A stretch of 64,000 nucleotides of DNA from S015-6 sp964384945. Lineage in GTDB: Bacteria > Desulfobacterota > DSWW01. The DNA is taken from assembly GCA_964384945.1 (NCBI GenBank), contig CAYLMK010000004.1, positions 1-64,000 on the forward strand, written 5' to 3'. Shown piece after piece: positions 42,248-50,397 of this stretch (its first letter is position 1; each line of letters starts with the position of its first letter). Under the pieces are notes generated by a model. It was given only the letters and a program-made list of their open reading frames with translations. It searched no databases and was not told where the DNA came from. The translations under genes were made by a program, and so were the position numbers.

Positions 42248-42915
42248 TCTCGCATGTCCTCCCTGACGATCTTTCTCGGCCCGCCGTCCCGACTCGTGTT
42301 CCAGTCTTTGTAGGGCGCCACCTGTTCGTACATTTGCTCGAGCAGCCCGAGAGCCTCCAGGCGATCCACGATCAACTGCCAGCCGCAGGGCACATCCGGG
42401 TCGATCTCGCACTTGCCTCCCGAAGACCCGCCGCAGGGGCCGTTGAGCAGGCTCTTCGAGCACCGCGTGATCGGGCAGATGCCGCCGGTCAGGTGCAGGA
42501 CGCAGTTCCCGCAACCCTGGCACCGCTCGACCCAGACCCCCTGTTCCTGGGAGCCGCCCATGAAATCCGTATTCAGCCCGGGCAGGGCCGGAATATCCTT
42601 GTAACGCTCCGCCATGTACTGCACGCCCACGCCGCAGGCGATCGACAGGACGGCCTGGTAGTCGTGCACGAAGCCCTCGATCTGCTCGATGTATTCCGGG
42701 TCGCACTGCCTCTCGAGGGTCACCTCCTTCACCTCGATGTCCCGCCCGTCCTTCTTGCGCGCCAGCCGTATGGCGGAAGCCAGGATGCCCACCTCCTTCT
42801 CGCCGCCCGCGGCGCAAACGGCCACGCACCCCTTGCAGCCGATCAAGGCGATCTTGTCGAAGGGCTCGAGCATCTTGAGGATTTCTTCCAGCGGCTTTCG
42901 ATGTCCGATGATCAT
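42244..42915 (-). CDS. metV: MetV, iron-sulfur/zinc partner of methylenetetrahydrofolate reductase
   Basis: Predicted 223-residue protein of the MTHFR C-terminal family. Cysteine motifs run CKGCVAVCAAGGEKEV near 28, SIACGVGVQ near 92, RCQGCGNCVLHLTGGICPIT near 130 and SLLNGPCGGSSGGKCEID near 157. MetV links MetF to an electron donor in acetogens and related anaerobes. It overlaps metF by 4 bp. The gap upstream, 42916-43203, separates it from mvhD and is described below. Confidence 0.9.
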   Translation of the reverse strand: MIIGHRKPLEEILKMLEPFDKIALIGCKGCVAVCAAGGEKEVGILASAIRLARKKDGRDIEVKEVTLERQCDPEYIEQIEGFVHDYQAVLSIACGVGVQYMAERYKDIPALPGLNTDFMGGSQEQGVWVERCQGCGNCVLHLTGGICPITRCSKSLLNGPCGGSSGGKCEIDPDVPCGWQLIVDRLEALGLLEQMYEQVAPYKDWNTSRDGGPRKIVREDMRE

Positions 42916-43009
42916 GTAACGCCTCCCCTTAATGCGTCCTATCCCATGTGGCGTCGATTCGTACTAGATCCAAGCGTAGAGCGTCATGGATCCCTTCACG
43001 TTGCTTGTC

Positions 43010-43030
43010 ATTCCGGGCTTGACCCGGAAT
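43010..43030. repeat. Palindromic hairpin in the mvhD-metV gap
   Basis: ATTCCGGG (43010-43017) pairs exactly with CCCGGAAT (43023-43030) around CTTGA. This ATTCCGGG-type hairpin is a widespread dispersed intergenic repeat in proteobacteria. The rest of 42916-43203 holds a second small TTCC/GGAA hairpin near 43045-43075 and a CTGACCCCTG tract at 43167-43197, with no gene. It could reduce metVF expression relative to hdr. Confidence 0.6.
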
Positions 43031-43203
43031 CCAGTCTCTTTTCCCTTCCGGATTCCTTCCTTCGCAGGAAGGACGGCTCTCAAGGTCGCAATATCCGTCA
43101 AGCAGCGTCAGACGCACTGCACTAGCTGTCAGCGTTTCGTTCCCAGGCCGGGGAGGAGAGGGGGATCTGACCCCTGTCCCCTGAAACCTGACCCCTGCAC
43201 TGT

Positions 43204-43731
43204 TCATGCAGCCGGTTGGGCCGGTTCCCCTTCCGGGTGCTTGCCCTCGGCCTTGTCTCCCTTCCCGCCCGACTTCCGTTTCTGCTCCGCCGGCTCTTCC
43301 GTGGGCTCGCTTCCTTTGCCGGTCCGGATCGGACTCGGGCCCAGGGCCTTGATCCTTTCGGTGAACTTGCGCGCGATGTCGACGAAGCGGGGCCCGTCGG
43401 CCGCCGACAGGTTGAACATCTCCACCCGCGCCGGGTTGATCCCCAGGTCCTTCAGGATCGACTTCACATAGCCGACCCGCTTCTTGGCCCGGATGTTTCC
43501 CTTCAGGAAATGACAGTCCCCTTCCTCGCAGCCGGCCACATAGACGCCGTCCACCCCGTCTTCCAGGGCCTTGAGAAGGTAGAGGGCATCCACCTTGCCC
43601 GTGCAAGGTATTCGGATGATCTTCACGTTCGTCGGGTAATCCATTCGCATCGAACCTGCCAGGTCCGCAGCCGTGTACGCTCAGTAATTGCAGCAGTAGG
43701 CCAGGATTTCCGGCTCAAAAGACTCAGCCAT
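43204..43731 (-). CDS. mvhD: Hydrogenase iron-sulfur subunit MvhD, selenoprotein (Sec at codon 17)
   Basis: Predicted 175-residue [2Fe-2S] protein passing electrons to HdrA. Read from ATG 43731 the protein starts MAESFEPEILAYCCNY, then an in-frame TGA (43683-43681), then AYTAADLAGSMRMDYPTN. In standard MvhD that position is the third cysteine of the CCNxC motif, so TGA is read as selenocysteine. The later PCTGKVDALYLLKALEDGVD and VYVAGCEEGDCHFLKGN complete the family pattern. A SECIS hairpin follows the TGA. The start overlaps the hdrA stop by 8 bp. A standard gene caller would begin at ATG 43650 and lose 27 residues. Confidence 0.9.
43651..43680 (-). promoter_or_regulatory. Bacterial SECIS element in mvhD mRNA
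   Basis: Starting 13 bases after the UGA, CGGACCT (43667-43661) pairs with AGGTTCG (43657-43651) around a GGC loop, giving a 7-bp stem with one G-U pair. The loop starts with G and lies 20 bases after the UGA, within the 16-37-base window known for bacterial SECIS elements. It would recruit SelB for selenocysteine insertion. Confidence 0.8.
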
Positions 43732-46700
43732 TTTTCTGTTCTCCTTTTTCCGAACGGTCTTCCGCCGCCGTTCCGGTCCCGGGTCCCGAGGCCAGAGAAA
43801 CGAGCGCCCCGCTTTTCTCCAGGATCTGGCGGTCCGTGTAATGCTGGAGCTGAATCGCCTTCTGGGGGCACTCGGCCACGCAGTTTCCGCACCCCTGGCA
43901 GCGGGACGGATCGATGTACGAATAGCCGTCCTCGTGAATGTACGGCACGTTGTAGGGGCACGCGCGCACGCAGATCAGACACACGGCACACTTGTCCGGC
44001 TCCACCTTGGCCACCACGCCGCCCACCTGCATCCGGTCCTTGCTGATCACGGTGCAGGCCCGGGAGACGGCGGCCGCGGCCTGGGAGATGGATTCGTGGA
44101 TCGGCTTGGGTCCGTGCCCCAGCCCGGCCATGAACACCCCGTCGCTCGCGAAGTCGACCGGACGGAGCTTCATGTGGGCCTCCAGGTAGAATTTGTCCAG
44201 GGTGCGGGACACCTTGAACAGGTTCGCCACCCGGTCGTTGTCCCTCGGGATGATGGCCGCGCTCAAGACGAGCAGGTCGGGCCTGAGCTTCACCTTCCTC
44301 TGAATCGTGGGGTCCCATGCCGTCACGACGAGAGCGCCGTTTTCCTCAACCACCTCGGGCTTGTGGTCCAGGTCGTACCGCGTGAACAAGACGCCCTGCT
44401 GCCGGGCCTTTGTGTAGTATTGCTCGAACATCCCGTACGTGCGCACGTCCCTGTAGAGAATGTTCACGCTCGCGTTCGGGTTGATCTCTTTGATCTTGAG
44501 CGCATTCTTGATCGCGCTCGAGCAACAGATGCGGCTGCAGTAAGGCCTCTCCGGGATCCGGGAGCCCACACACTGGATCATGACGACCTCGTTCAGCCGC
44601 TTCGGATCGATCTGTCCGGAGACGAGCTTCTCCTCGAAGGCCTGCTGGGTCACCACGCGGGGGTTCTCGCCGTGAAGATACTCGTCCGGCTTCCACTCCT
44701 GGCCGCCGGTGGCCAGGATGACGATTCCGTGCTCCAGGCTCCGGTATTGTTTCTCCGGGCCCACCACGATTCCTGTCTTGTAGGTTCCCTTGGAGCCGGA
44801 ATGATCCACCAGCTCCGCTTCGGTGAAAAGCTCGATCGAAGGATGATTCCGGACCCTCTCGACCATGTCCCGGTAGAGGGCCTTCACATCCTTCCCGTCG
44901 ATCGTGTAGTGAAGGTGCCGGAGGTTGCCTCCCAGCTCGGCCTCCTTCTCCACCAGGTAGACCGAGAAACCCTGGTCGGCGAGCTGAATGGCCGCGCTCA
45001 TCCCGCTCAGGCCGCCTCCGACCACAAGGCCCTTCTTGTTGATCTCCTTGTATTCGGTGGGCAGGGGCTGCAGCAGGCGGGCCTTGGCCACGGCCATCCG
45101 GATCAGCTCCTTGGCCTTGGATGTCGCCTCTTCGTGGTGGTGCATGTGGACCCAGGAGCACTGGTCCCGAATGTTGGCCATTTCGAAGAGGAACGGGTTC
45201 AATCCCGCCTCCCGGATGCTCTGGCGGAACAGGGGCTCATGGGTTCTCGGCGAACAGCTCGCCACCACCACCCGGTTCAGGTCGTGGGCCTCCACCGCCT
45301 CCCGGATGTTGACCAGGCTGTCCGAGGAACAGCTGAAGAGGAACTCCTGCGCATGCACCACGCCCGGCAGGGAGGCGGCATAGTCCTTGACGGCGGGCAC
45401 GTCGACGACCGACCCGATGTTCACGCCGCAGTGGCAGACAAACACACCCACGCGCGGCTCCAGGCCCTCCACGTCCTTCTCCGGGGGAAGTTCGGCCTTG
45501 TAGAGCAGGGTTCCCCTGGCCTCGGCGATCTCCGAGGCCGCGAAGGCGGCGGCCCCGCTCGCCTGGGCCACGGTCTCGGGGATGTCCTTGGGGGACTCGA
45601 AGGCGCCGCACACATAGACGCCCGGCCGGGATGTGGCCAGGGGCCGGAACGGGTCGGTCTCGCAGAACCCGTGTTTGTCGAGCTTCACGTTGAGCCGTTC
45701 CGCAAGTGCGCGGGTCTCCCTTCTGGGACCGAGCCCCACGGAGAGCACCACCATGTCGAATTCCTCGTCCTGGATCGCTCCGTTTTCGGCCACGTAGCGC
45801 AAAAGGAGGTTCCTGGTCTTGGGATCCTCGACCACACGCGAAATTTGGGACCGTATGTAGCGGACCCCGTGTTCGTTCTTGGCCCGCTCGTAGTAGCCGT
45901 CGAACCCCTTCCCATGGGCACGGACATCCATGTAGAAGATGGTGGGCTCCACGAAGGAAAGGTGCTCCTTCGTGATGATCGCCTCCTTGGTGGCGTACAT
46001 ACAGCAGACCGACGAGCAGTAGTCATGATCGCAGTCCCGGGACCCGACGCACTGGATCCAGGCGATTTTCTTAGGGATGTCACCGTCCGACGGCCGCATC
46101 GGGATGCTCGAGAAGGGGCCGGTGGCGGAAAGCATCCGCTCGAACTCGATGCTCGTGACCACGTTGTCGTACCGGCCGTAGCCGTACTCGCCCCTCTCGG
46201 ACGGATCGTATTCCTCGAAGCCCAAGGCCAGCAGAACGCTGCCCACTTCGATCTCTTCGATCCGCTCCTTTTCGGCATAGTCGAGAGCTTTCGCCTCACA
46301 GACATCCTCGCAGATTCCGCACCCGAGGCACTTTCTGCAGTTCAGGCAGCGCCCGGCCTCCTCGACCGCCTGCGCGTCCGTGAATCCGGTCTCGACCTCG
46401 TCGAATCCCTTGATCCGCTCGGCCAGGGCCCTCTGGGGCATCCTCTGCCGAAGCTTGAAGAGGAACCCGGTCCGGGCGTCCTCCACCGGGATGCGCTCCT
46501 CCAGCCCGCGGCCCTCGGACATGTCCATGCCGCGCAGGTATCTGTGGATGCTCTCCGCGGCCCGCGCGCCCCCGGCGATCGCGTCGATTGCAATGAAGGG
46601 ACCCTTCTCCGCATCGCCCCCCGCGAACACGCCGGCCACGTTGGTGGCTCCGGTCACCGGATCCACCTTGACCGTCCTCCACCGGGTCATCTTGACACCG

Positions 46701-48223
46701 GTCTTGTCCGGGTCGAAGGGTAGACTCACCCCCTGGCCGATGGCCGGGATGATCACGTCGGCCTTGACCGTAAACTCCGAGCCCTGGATCGGGACCGGCC
46801 GCTGGCGGCCGGATGCATCCGCCTCCCCGAGCTTCATGCGCAGCAGTTCGAGGCCCGTCACCTTGCCGTCGGAGGCCACGACCCGTACCGGAGCGACCAG
46901 GAAGTGCATGCGGACCCCCTCGTCGAGGGCGGCCTGGACCTCCTCGTGATGGGCCGGCATTTCGTTGCGGGTCCGCCGGTAGTACAGGCTCACCTCCCGC
47001 GCGCCGAGCCTGAGCGCGCTCCGGGCCGCATCGATGGCCACGTTGCCGCCGCCGATGACGGCCACGCTGCCCTTCATCGGGACCTGCTTGCCCGCATTGA
47101 TGTCCCGAAGGATCTCGACACCCGGCTTGACGCCTTCCGCCTCTTCCCCGGGAATCTTGAGTTTCATCCCTTCCCAGGCCCCGACCCCGATGAAGGCGGC
47201 CTTGAACCCCATCTCGCCCATGAGCGACTCGAACGGAATATCCGTTCCGATCCTCTTGCCGAGCTCGACCTCCACGCCGTGGTCCAGAACGGCCTGGATT
47301 TCCCGGTCCAGGATGTCCCTGGGCAGGCGGTATTCCGGTATTCCGTAACGGAGCATGCCCCCGAGCTTGGGCTGCGCGTCGAAAATCGTTACCGGATATC
47401 CCTTCCGGGCCAGGTTGTAAGCCGCGGTCAGGCCCGCAGGCCCGCCGCCCACGATTGCGACCTTCTCCGCGAAGGCCTTCTCGGGCCTTTCCGCCGGTAT
47501 CGGCTTGCCCTGCTGGATCTCCCTGTCCGCAACGAACCGCTTGAGCTGGCAGATGGCGATCGGCTCTTCCAGCTTGGTGCCCCGCAGGCACTGCTCCTCG
47601 CAGGGCCGCGTGCAGATCCGGCCGATCGTGGCCGGGAAGGGAAGCTTTTCACGGATCAGGGCCAGCGACGCCTCGAATTCCCCGGAGGCGATGAGCCCCA
47701 CATACTCCCGGACGTCGAGCCGGACCGGGCAGGTGAGCTGGCAGGGCGCGTTCTTGCGGTCGATCACGTGCGTATTGGGCACGGCCTGGGGGTAATCGAT
47801 GAAGATCGCCTTCCGCTTGGTCAGGGACTGGTTGTATTCGCTCGCAATCTCCAGGGGGCAGTACTGCTGGCAGAGCCCGCACCCGGTACACTTGCTCGGA
47901 TCGACCCGCCTTGGATGGCGCAGGATCCTGGCCTTGAAATTCCCCGCCTCTCCGTCGAGCCCGAGGAGTTCGGAGAAGGGGATGATTCGGATGTTCTTCT
48001 CCCGGCCTACCTCGACCAGCTTGGGCGACATGATGCACATGGCGCAGTCGTTGGTCGGAAAGGTCTTGTCGAGCTGGCTCATCGTCCCGCCGATGCCCCC
48101 GGCCTTGTCCACCAGATAGACCTTGAAGCCGGCCTCCACGAGATCCAGGGAGCACTGCATGCCTCCGATGCCGGCCCCCACGACCAGGACGGCGCCTACT
48201 TTCCCGTTGTTCCTTGGAGCCAT
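43724..48223 (-). CDS. hdrA: Giant HdrA-type flavoprotein: HdrA half, inserted GltD-like domain, second HdrA
   Basis: Predicted 1,499-residue protein. Residues 1-150 start like HdrA (VLVVGAGIGGMQCSLDLVEA, cluster CTGCGLCQQYCP near 113). About 160-625 are glutamate-synthase-small-subunit-like with its own FAD site (AIVGGGPAGLTAAYNLARKG) and NAD(P)H site (VAVIGGGNVAIDAARSALRL). CLNCRKCLGCGICEDVC near 626 returns to an HdrA part. From about 925 a complete HdrA follows (FVCHCGVNIGSVVDV, ASCSPRTHEPLF, VVGGGLSGMSAA near 1070), ending in two [4Fe-4S] sites near 1413 and 1444. The Cys/Sec position seen in other HdrA proteins is Ala in GVFMAGLGHGPKP. It probably confurcates or bifurcates electrons between NAD(P)H, ferredoxin and MvhD/HdrBC. 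Confidence 0.93.
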   Translation of the reverse strand: MAPRNNGKVGAVLVVGAGIGGMQCSLDLVEAGFKVYLVDKAGGIGGTMSQLDKTFPTNDCAMCIMSPKLVEVGREKNIRIIPFSELLGLDGEAGNFKARILRHPRRVDPSKCTGCGLCQQYCPLEIASEYNQSLTKRKAIFIDYPQAVPNTHVIDRKNAPCQLTCPVRLDVREYVGLIASGEFEASLALIREKLPFPATIGRICTRPCEEQCLRGTKLEEPIAICQLKRFVADREIQQGKPIPAERPEKAFAEKVAIVGGGPAGLTAAYNLARKGYPVTIFDAQPKLGGMLRYGIPEYRLPRDILDREIQAVLDHGVEVELGKRIGTDIPFESLMGEMGFKAAFIGVGAWEGMKLKIPGEEAEGVKPGVEILRDINAGKQVPMKGSVAVIGGGNVAIDAARSALRLGAREVSLYYRRTRNEMPAHHEEVQAALDEGVRMHFLVAPVRVVASDGKVTGLELLRMKLGEADASGRQRPVPIQGSEFTVKADVIIPAIGQGVSLPFDPDKTGVKMTRWRTVKVDPVTGATNVAGVFAGGDAEKGPFIAIDAIAGGARAAESIHRYLRGMDMSEGRGLEERIPVEDARTGFLFKLRQRMPQRALAERIKGFDEVETGFTDAQAVEEAGRCLNCRKCLGCGICEDVCEAKALDYAEKERIEEIEVGSVLLALGFEEYDPSERGEYGYGRYDNVVTSIEFERMLSATGPFSSIPMRPSDGDIPKKIAWIQCVGSRDCDHDYCSSVCCMYATKEAIITKEHLSFVEPTIFYMDVRAHGKGFDGYYERAKNEHGVRYIRSQISRVVEDPKTRNLLLRYVAENGAIQDEEFDMVVLSVGLGPRRETRALAERLNVKLDKHGFCETDPFRPLATSRPGVYVCGAFESPKDIPETVAQASGAAAFAASEIAEARGTLLYKAELPPEKDVEGLEPRVGVFVCHCGVNIGSVVDVPAVKDYAASLPGVVHAQEFLFSCSSDSLVNIREAVEAHDLNRVVVASCSPRTHEPLFRQSIREAGLNPFLFEMANIRDQCSWVHMHHHEEATSKAKELIRMAVAKARLLQPLPTEYKEINKKGLVVGGGLSGMSAAIQLADQGFSVYLVEKEAELGGNLRHLHYTIDGKDVKALYRDMVERVRNHPSIELFTEAELVDHSGSKGTYKTGIVVGPEKQYRSLEHGIVILATGGQEWKPDEYLHGENPRVVTQQAFEEKLVSGQIDPKRLNEVVMIQCVGSRIPERPYCSRICCSSAIKNALKIKEINPNASVNILYRDVRTYGMFEQYYTKARQQGVLFTRYDLDHKPEVVEENGALVVTAWDPTIQRKVKLRPDLLVLSAAIIPRDNDRVANLFKVSRTLDKFYLEAHMKLRPVDFASDGVFMAGLGHGPKPIHESISQAAAAVSRACTVISKDRMQVGGVVAKVEPDKCAVCLICVRACPYNVPYIHEDGYSYIDPSRCQGCGNCVAECPQKAIQLQHYTDRQILEKSGALVSLASGPGTGTAAEDRSEKGEQKNG

Positions 48224-48239
48224 ATGGGTTGCTCTCCTA

Positions 48240-48620
48240 TCAGGAAGCCCTGTAAAAGGGCGTTCGATCTTCGATTCTATCGATCGCGACCAGGTTCTTG
48301 CGGCGGAGTTCCACCACCTCCGGGAGGATCTCCGCCGGGGACTTCCCGAGATCCTCCGCGATCTGCTTGACCGATTTCGCTTCCCCTCGGACCACCTCGA
48401 GGATGCGGCACCGCAAGTATTCGGTGCGGAAGATGGCGTCGTAGCAGATGTTGACCTGCGTCTGTGCGTAAAGTTCGCCGTACACGTTCTTGCCCTTCAG
48501 GAAGGATTCCCTTCCCAGCAGCGTCCGGAGCTTCTCCGCCATGTCCGGCCGCTGCTTCTCGATGAAGGCGAGCATTTGCTCACGGCCGGGTTGCTCGAGT
48601 TCGAACTTGTTCGGTTCCAT
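48240..48620 (-). CDS. Winged-helix-like small protein of the hdr operon
   Basis: Predicted 126-residue protein. The C-terminal half (LRCRILEVVRGEAKSVKQIA, then EDLGKSPAEILPEVVELRRK) resembles a winged helix; the N-terminal half is helical (REQMLAFIEKQRPDMAEKLR). A single cysteine pair is not present, so it is unlikely to carry a cluster. It sits between hdrB and hdrA on the same strand, 16 bp before hdrA. It may regulate the operon or act as a structural partner; I do not recognise a named family. ATG 48620 follows GAGGAAAG. Confidence 0.78.
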   Translation of the reverse strand: MEPNKFELEQPGREQMLAFIEKQRPDMAEKLRTLLGRESFLKGKNVYGELYAQTQVNICYDAIFRTEYLRCRILEVVRGEAKSVKQIAEDLGKSPAEILPEVVELRRKNLVAIDRIEDRTPFYRAS

Positions 48621-48638
48621 CTTTCCTCTTCCCTCTTG

Positions 48639-48808
48639 GCGTTAGCTGTCAGCTATTGGCTGTTAGCTGTTAGCTCCCCACCCAACTTCCCCAATGCGTG
48701 CCCTTCTCGAAAGGGGAGGGACGCCTGCCAGAAACGCTTAGGGGCCCTCTTCCTTCCCTCTGGGGGATGGGTGCGGGGCCTGACCCCTGACCCCTGATCC
48801 CTGACTCA
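48639..48808. repeat. Low-complexity repeats in the hdrB gap
   Basis: Between hdrB and the winged-helix gene are two tracts: AGCTGTCAGCTATTGGCTGT with GTTAGCT units at about 48641-48675, and CCTGACCCCTGACCCCTGAT with CCCTGACTCA at about 48778-48806. The second motif also occurs at 43167-43197 in the mvhD-metV gap of the same operon. No gene lies in the 185-bp gap. Confidence 0.6.
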
Positions 48809-49684
48809 CGCCAGGGCATACCGGCCGAGAAGCTCTCTCGGGTCCACGAAGCGCTTCCGCCAATGTCGGTTGCCCATCTGCGCACCGGCCGCCACCCCGA
48901 TCAGGTCGCTGATGTAGAAGACGGGCATGTGGTACGGAACGGCCTTCTCGCTCCTGAGCTTGTCCTGGTTCACGTCCAGGTTGGTCTGGCACAGAGGGCA
49001 GGTGGCCACGATCGCATCCGCCCCCAGCCGGTAGGCCATCTCGAAGAGCTTCTCGCAGAGACGGACGGACACGGGCGAATCGATCAGGGAGAAGCCGGCT
49101 CCGCAACAATCCGTCTTGTAAGGCCAGTCCAGGGGCTCGGCGCCGACGAGTCGGAGCAATCCTTCCATGGACCGGGGATTCTCACGGTCGTCGAAGCATG
49201 GGACCCCCGGGGTCCTTGTGAGATAGCAGCCGTAATAGCAGACAACCTTCATGCCGCCCAGGTCATGCTTCTTGGCCCTCAGGATCTCGTCCGGGCCCAC
49301 CTCGGTCCACAGGATCTCCAGGATGTTCTTGACCTGCACGGTGCCCATGTAGCGCAAGGGCGCAAGGACCTCGTTCACGTGGGCCGCCACCTCATCGTTC
49401 CTGCGGATCTTCTCGGCCGCGGTCAGCAACCGTGTGTAGCAGGCCGAGCAGGGGACGAGCAGCGTGGTGAGACCCTGCTTCTCGGCCAGGGCCAGGTTGC
49501 GGGCAGGCAGCGCCAGCCCGAGCAGCTCGCTCGTCGAGTGCGCCGAGGAGGCCCCGCAGCAGTTCCAGTCTTCGATCGGGACGAGCCGCGTCCCCAGCCT
49601 GCCAAAGCATGCCTCCAGAGACCTGGCATAGTCGTTCGAGGAGGCGTTCAGGGAACAGCTCTTGTAATATCCTATCCGTTTCAT
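48806..49684 (-). CDS. hdrB: Heterodisulfide reductase subunit B
   Basis: Predicted 292-residue protein with two CCG domains, each binding a non-cubane [4Fe-4S] cluster: first SCSLNAS near 9, DWNCCGASS near 40 and PCSACYTR near 78; second YYGCYLTRTPG near 150, TDCCGAGFS near 193 and TCPLCQTNLD near 230. It is the disulfide-reducing subunit in methanogens; in bacteria the substrate may be another disulfide or MetVF may be the electron acceptor. Start overlaps hdrC stop by 4 bp. Confidence 0.93.
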   Translation of the reverse strand: MKRIGYYKSCSLNASSNDYARSLEACFGRLGTRLVPIEDWNCCGASSAHSTSELLGLALPARNLALAEKQGLTTLLVPCSACYTRLLTAAEKIRRNDEVAAHVNEVLAPLRYMGTVQVKNILEILWTEVGPDEILRAKKHDLGGMKVVCYYGCYLTRTPGVPCFDDRENPRSMEGLLRLVGAEPLDWPYKTDCCGAGFSLIDSPVSVRLCEKLFEMAYRLGADAIVATCPLCQTNLDVNQDKLRSEKAVPYHMPVFYISDLIGVAAGAQMGNRHWRKRFVDPRELLGRYALA

Positions 49685-50259
49685 TTCTTGCCTCCCCGCT
49701 CCTCGACCCTGCGGCAGATCTCCCGGAACGCCTTTTTGTCCGACACGCTCTCCGGCAGGAGGCCCATGCGGCCCTTGAGAAACATGCGCAGGCCCAGGCC
49801 GGCATTCTGGAACGCCTGGCCCGTCTTGAGCTGGTAACGGGCGAGCAATTCGCCCTCGAAGGTCCTGCCCCGCTTCCTCACGTTGTCCAGGAAATACTTG
49901 TGAAACAGGCCCACATTCTCCACCGCGGGGCGCCTGCCCTTCTTGAGGGCCCGCTCTCTGAGCGAATCGATGACCAGGGCGATGTCGATGTCGTTCGGGC
50001 ATCGAATGCTGCAGGTGTTGCAGGTCAGGCAGACCCAGATCGTCTTGGAGGCGAGCAACTCGTCTTCCTGCCCGAGCTGGATCATCCGCATGATCTGGCT
50101 CGGCGGGTAGTCCATGGCAAAGGTCATGGGACAGCCGGCACTGCACTTGAGGCACTGGTAGCACCGGTACACGTCCTCGCCGTGATCGATCTTGATCTCT
50201 TCGGCCAGGCCGCGTTTCGGTTCGAGAACAGGCCTTTCCTGAGGGGCTTGTTCGTTCAA
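49681..50259 (-). CDS. hdrC: Heterodisulfide reductase subunit C
   Basis: Predicted 192-residue ferredoxin-like protein with two [4Fe-4S] motifs, CYQCLKCSAGCP near 35 and CLTCNTCSIRCPND near 78, relaying electrons between HdrA and HdrB. The start is TTG 50259: a perfect AAGGAGG lies 8 bases upstream, and the longer in-frame ATG at 50367 would place the promoter and operator inside the gene. First gene of the 9-kb operon. Confidence 0.92.
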   Translation of the reverse strand: MNEQAPQERPVLEPKRGLAEEIKIDHGEDVYRCYQCLKCSAGCPMTFAMDYPPSQIMRMIQLGQEDELLASKTIWVCLTCNTCSIRCPNDIDIALVIDSLRERALKKGRRPAVENVGLFHKYFLDNVRKRGRTFEGELLARYQLKTGQAFQNAGLGLRMFLKGRMGLLPESVSDKKAFREICRRVEERGGKK

Positions 50260-50276
50260 GGCTCTACCCTCCTTAC

Positions 50277-50294
50277 TGAATGAATATTCATTCA
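50277..50294 (-). promoter_or_regulatory. 18-bp palindromic operator, fits the TetR-family FadR consensus
   Basis: TGAATGAATATTCATTCA is a perfect palindrome located 5 bases after the -10 box and 6 bases before the hdrC ribosome site. It fits TGAATGAMTANTCATTCA, the published Bacillus FadR (TetR-family fatty-acid regulator) consensus, at every position. A repressor bound here would cover the transcription start. Confidence 0.75.
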
Positions 50295-50299
50295 ACAAA

Positions 50300-50328
50300 A
50301 ATATAACCGACGAAGGCATGAATGTCAA
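50300..50328 (-). promoter_or_regulatory. Sigma70-type promoter of the hdr-mvhD-met operon
   Basis: On the minus strand, TTGACA (50328-50323), a 17-base spacer and TATATT (50305-50300). Both boxes are near consensus and spacing is optimal. It lies between the corrinoid-protein stop and hdrC. Confidence 0.8.
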
Positions 50329-50397
50329 CATTGCCGAACGGGAAACAACAAACAAAAAATCAAGCAAAACAATAGGATAAGCGGTGCAGGGTTCGTT

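Noticed and set aside
44100..44140. Selenocysteine site in HdrA
   Set aside because: The position that is Cys or Sec in other HdrA proteins is encoded by GCC (Ala) here, with no in-frame TGA.
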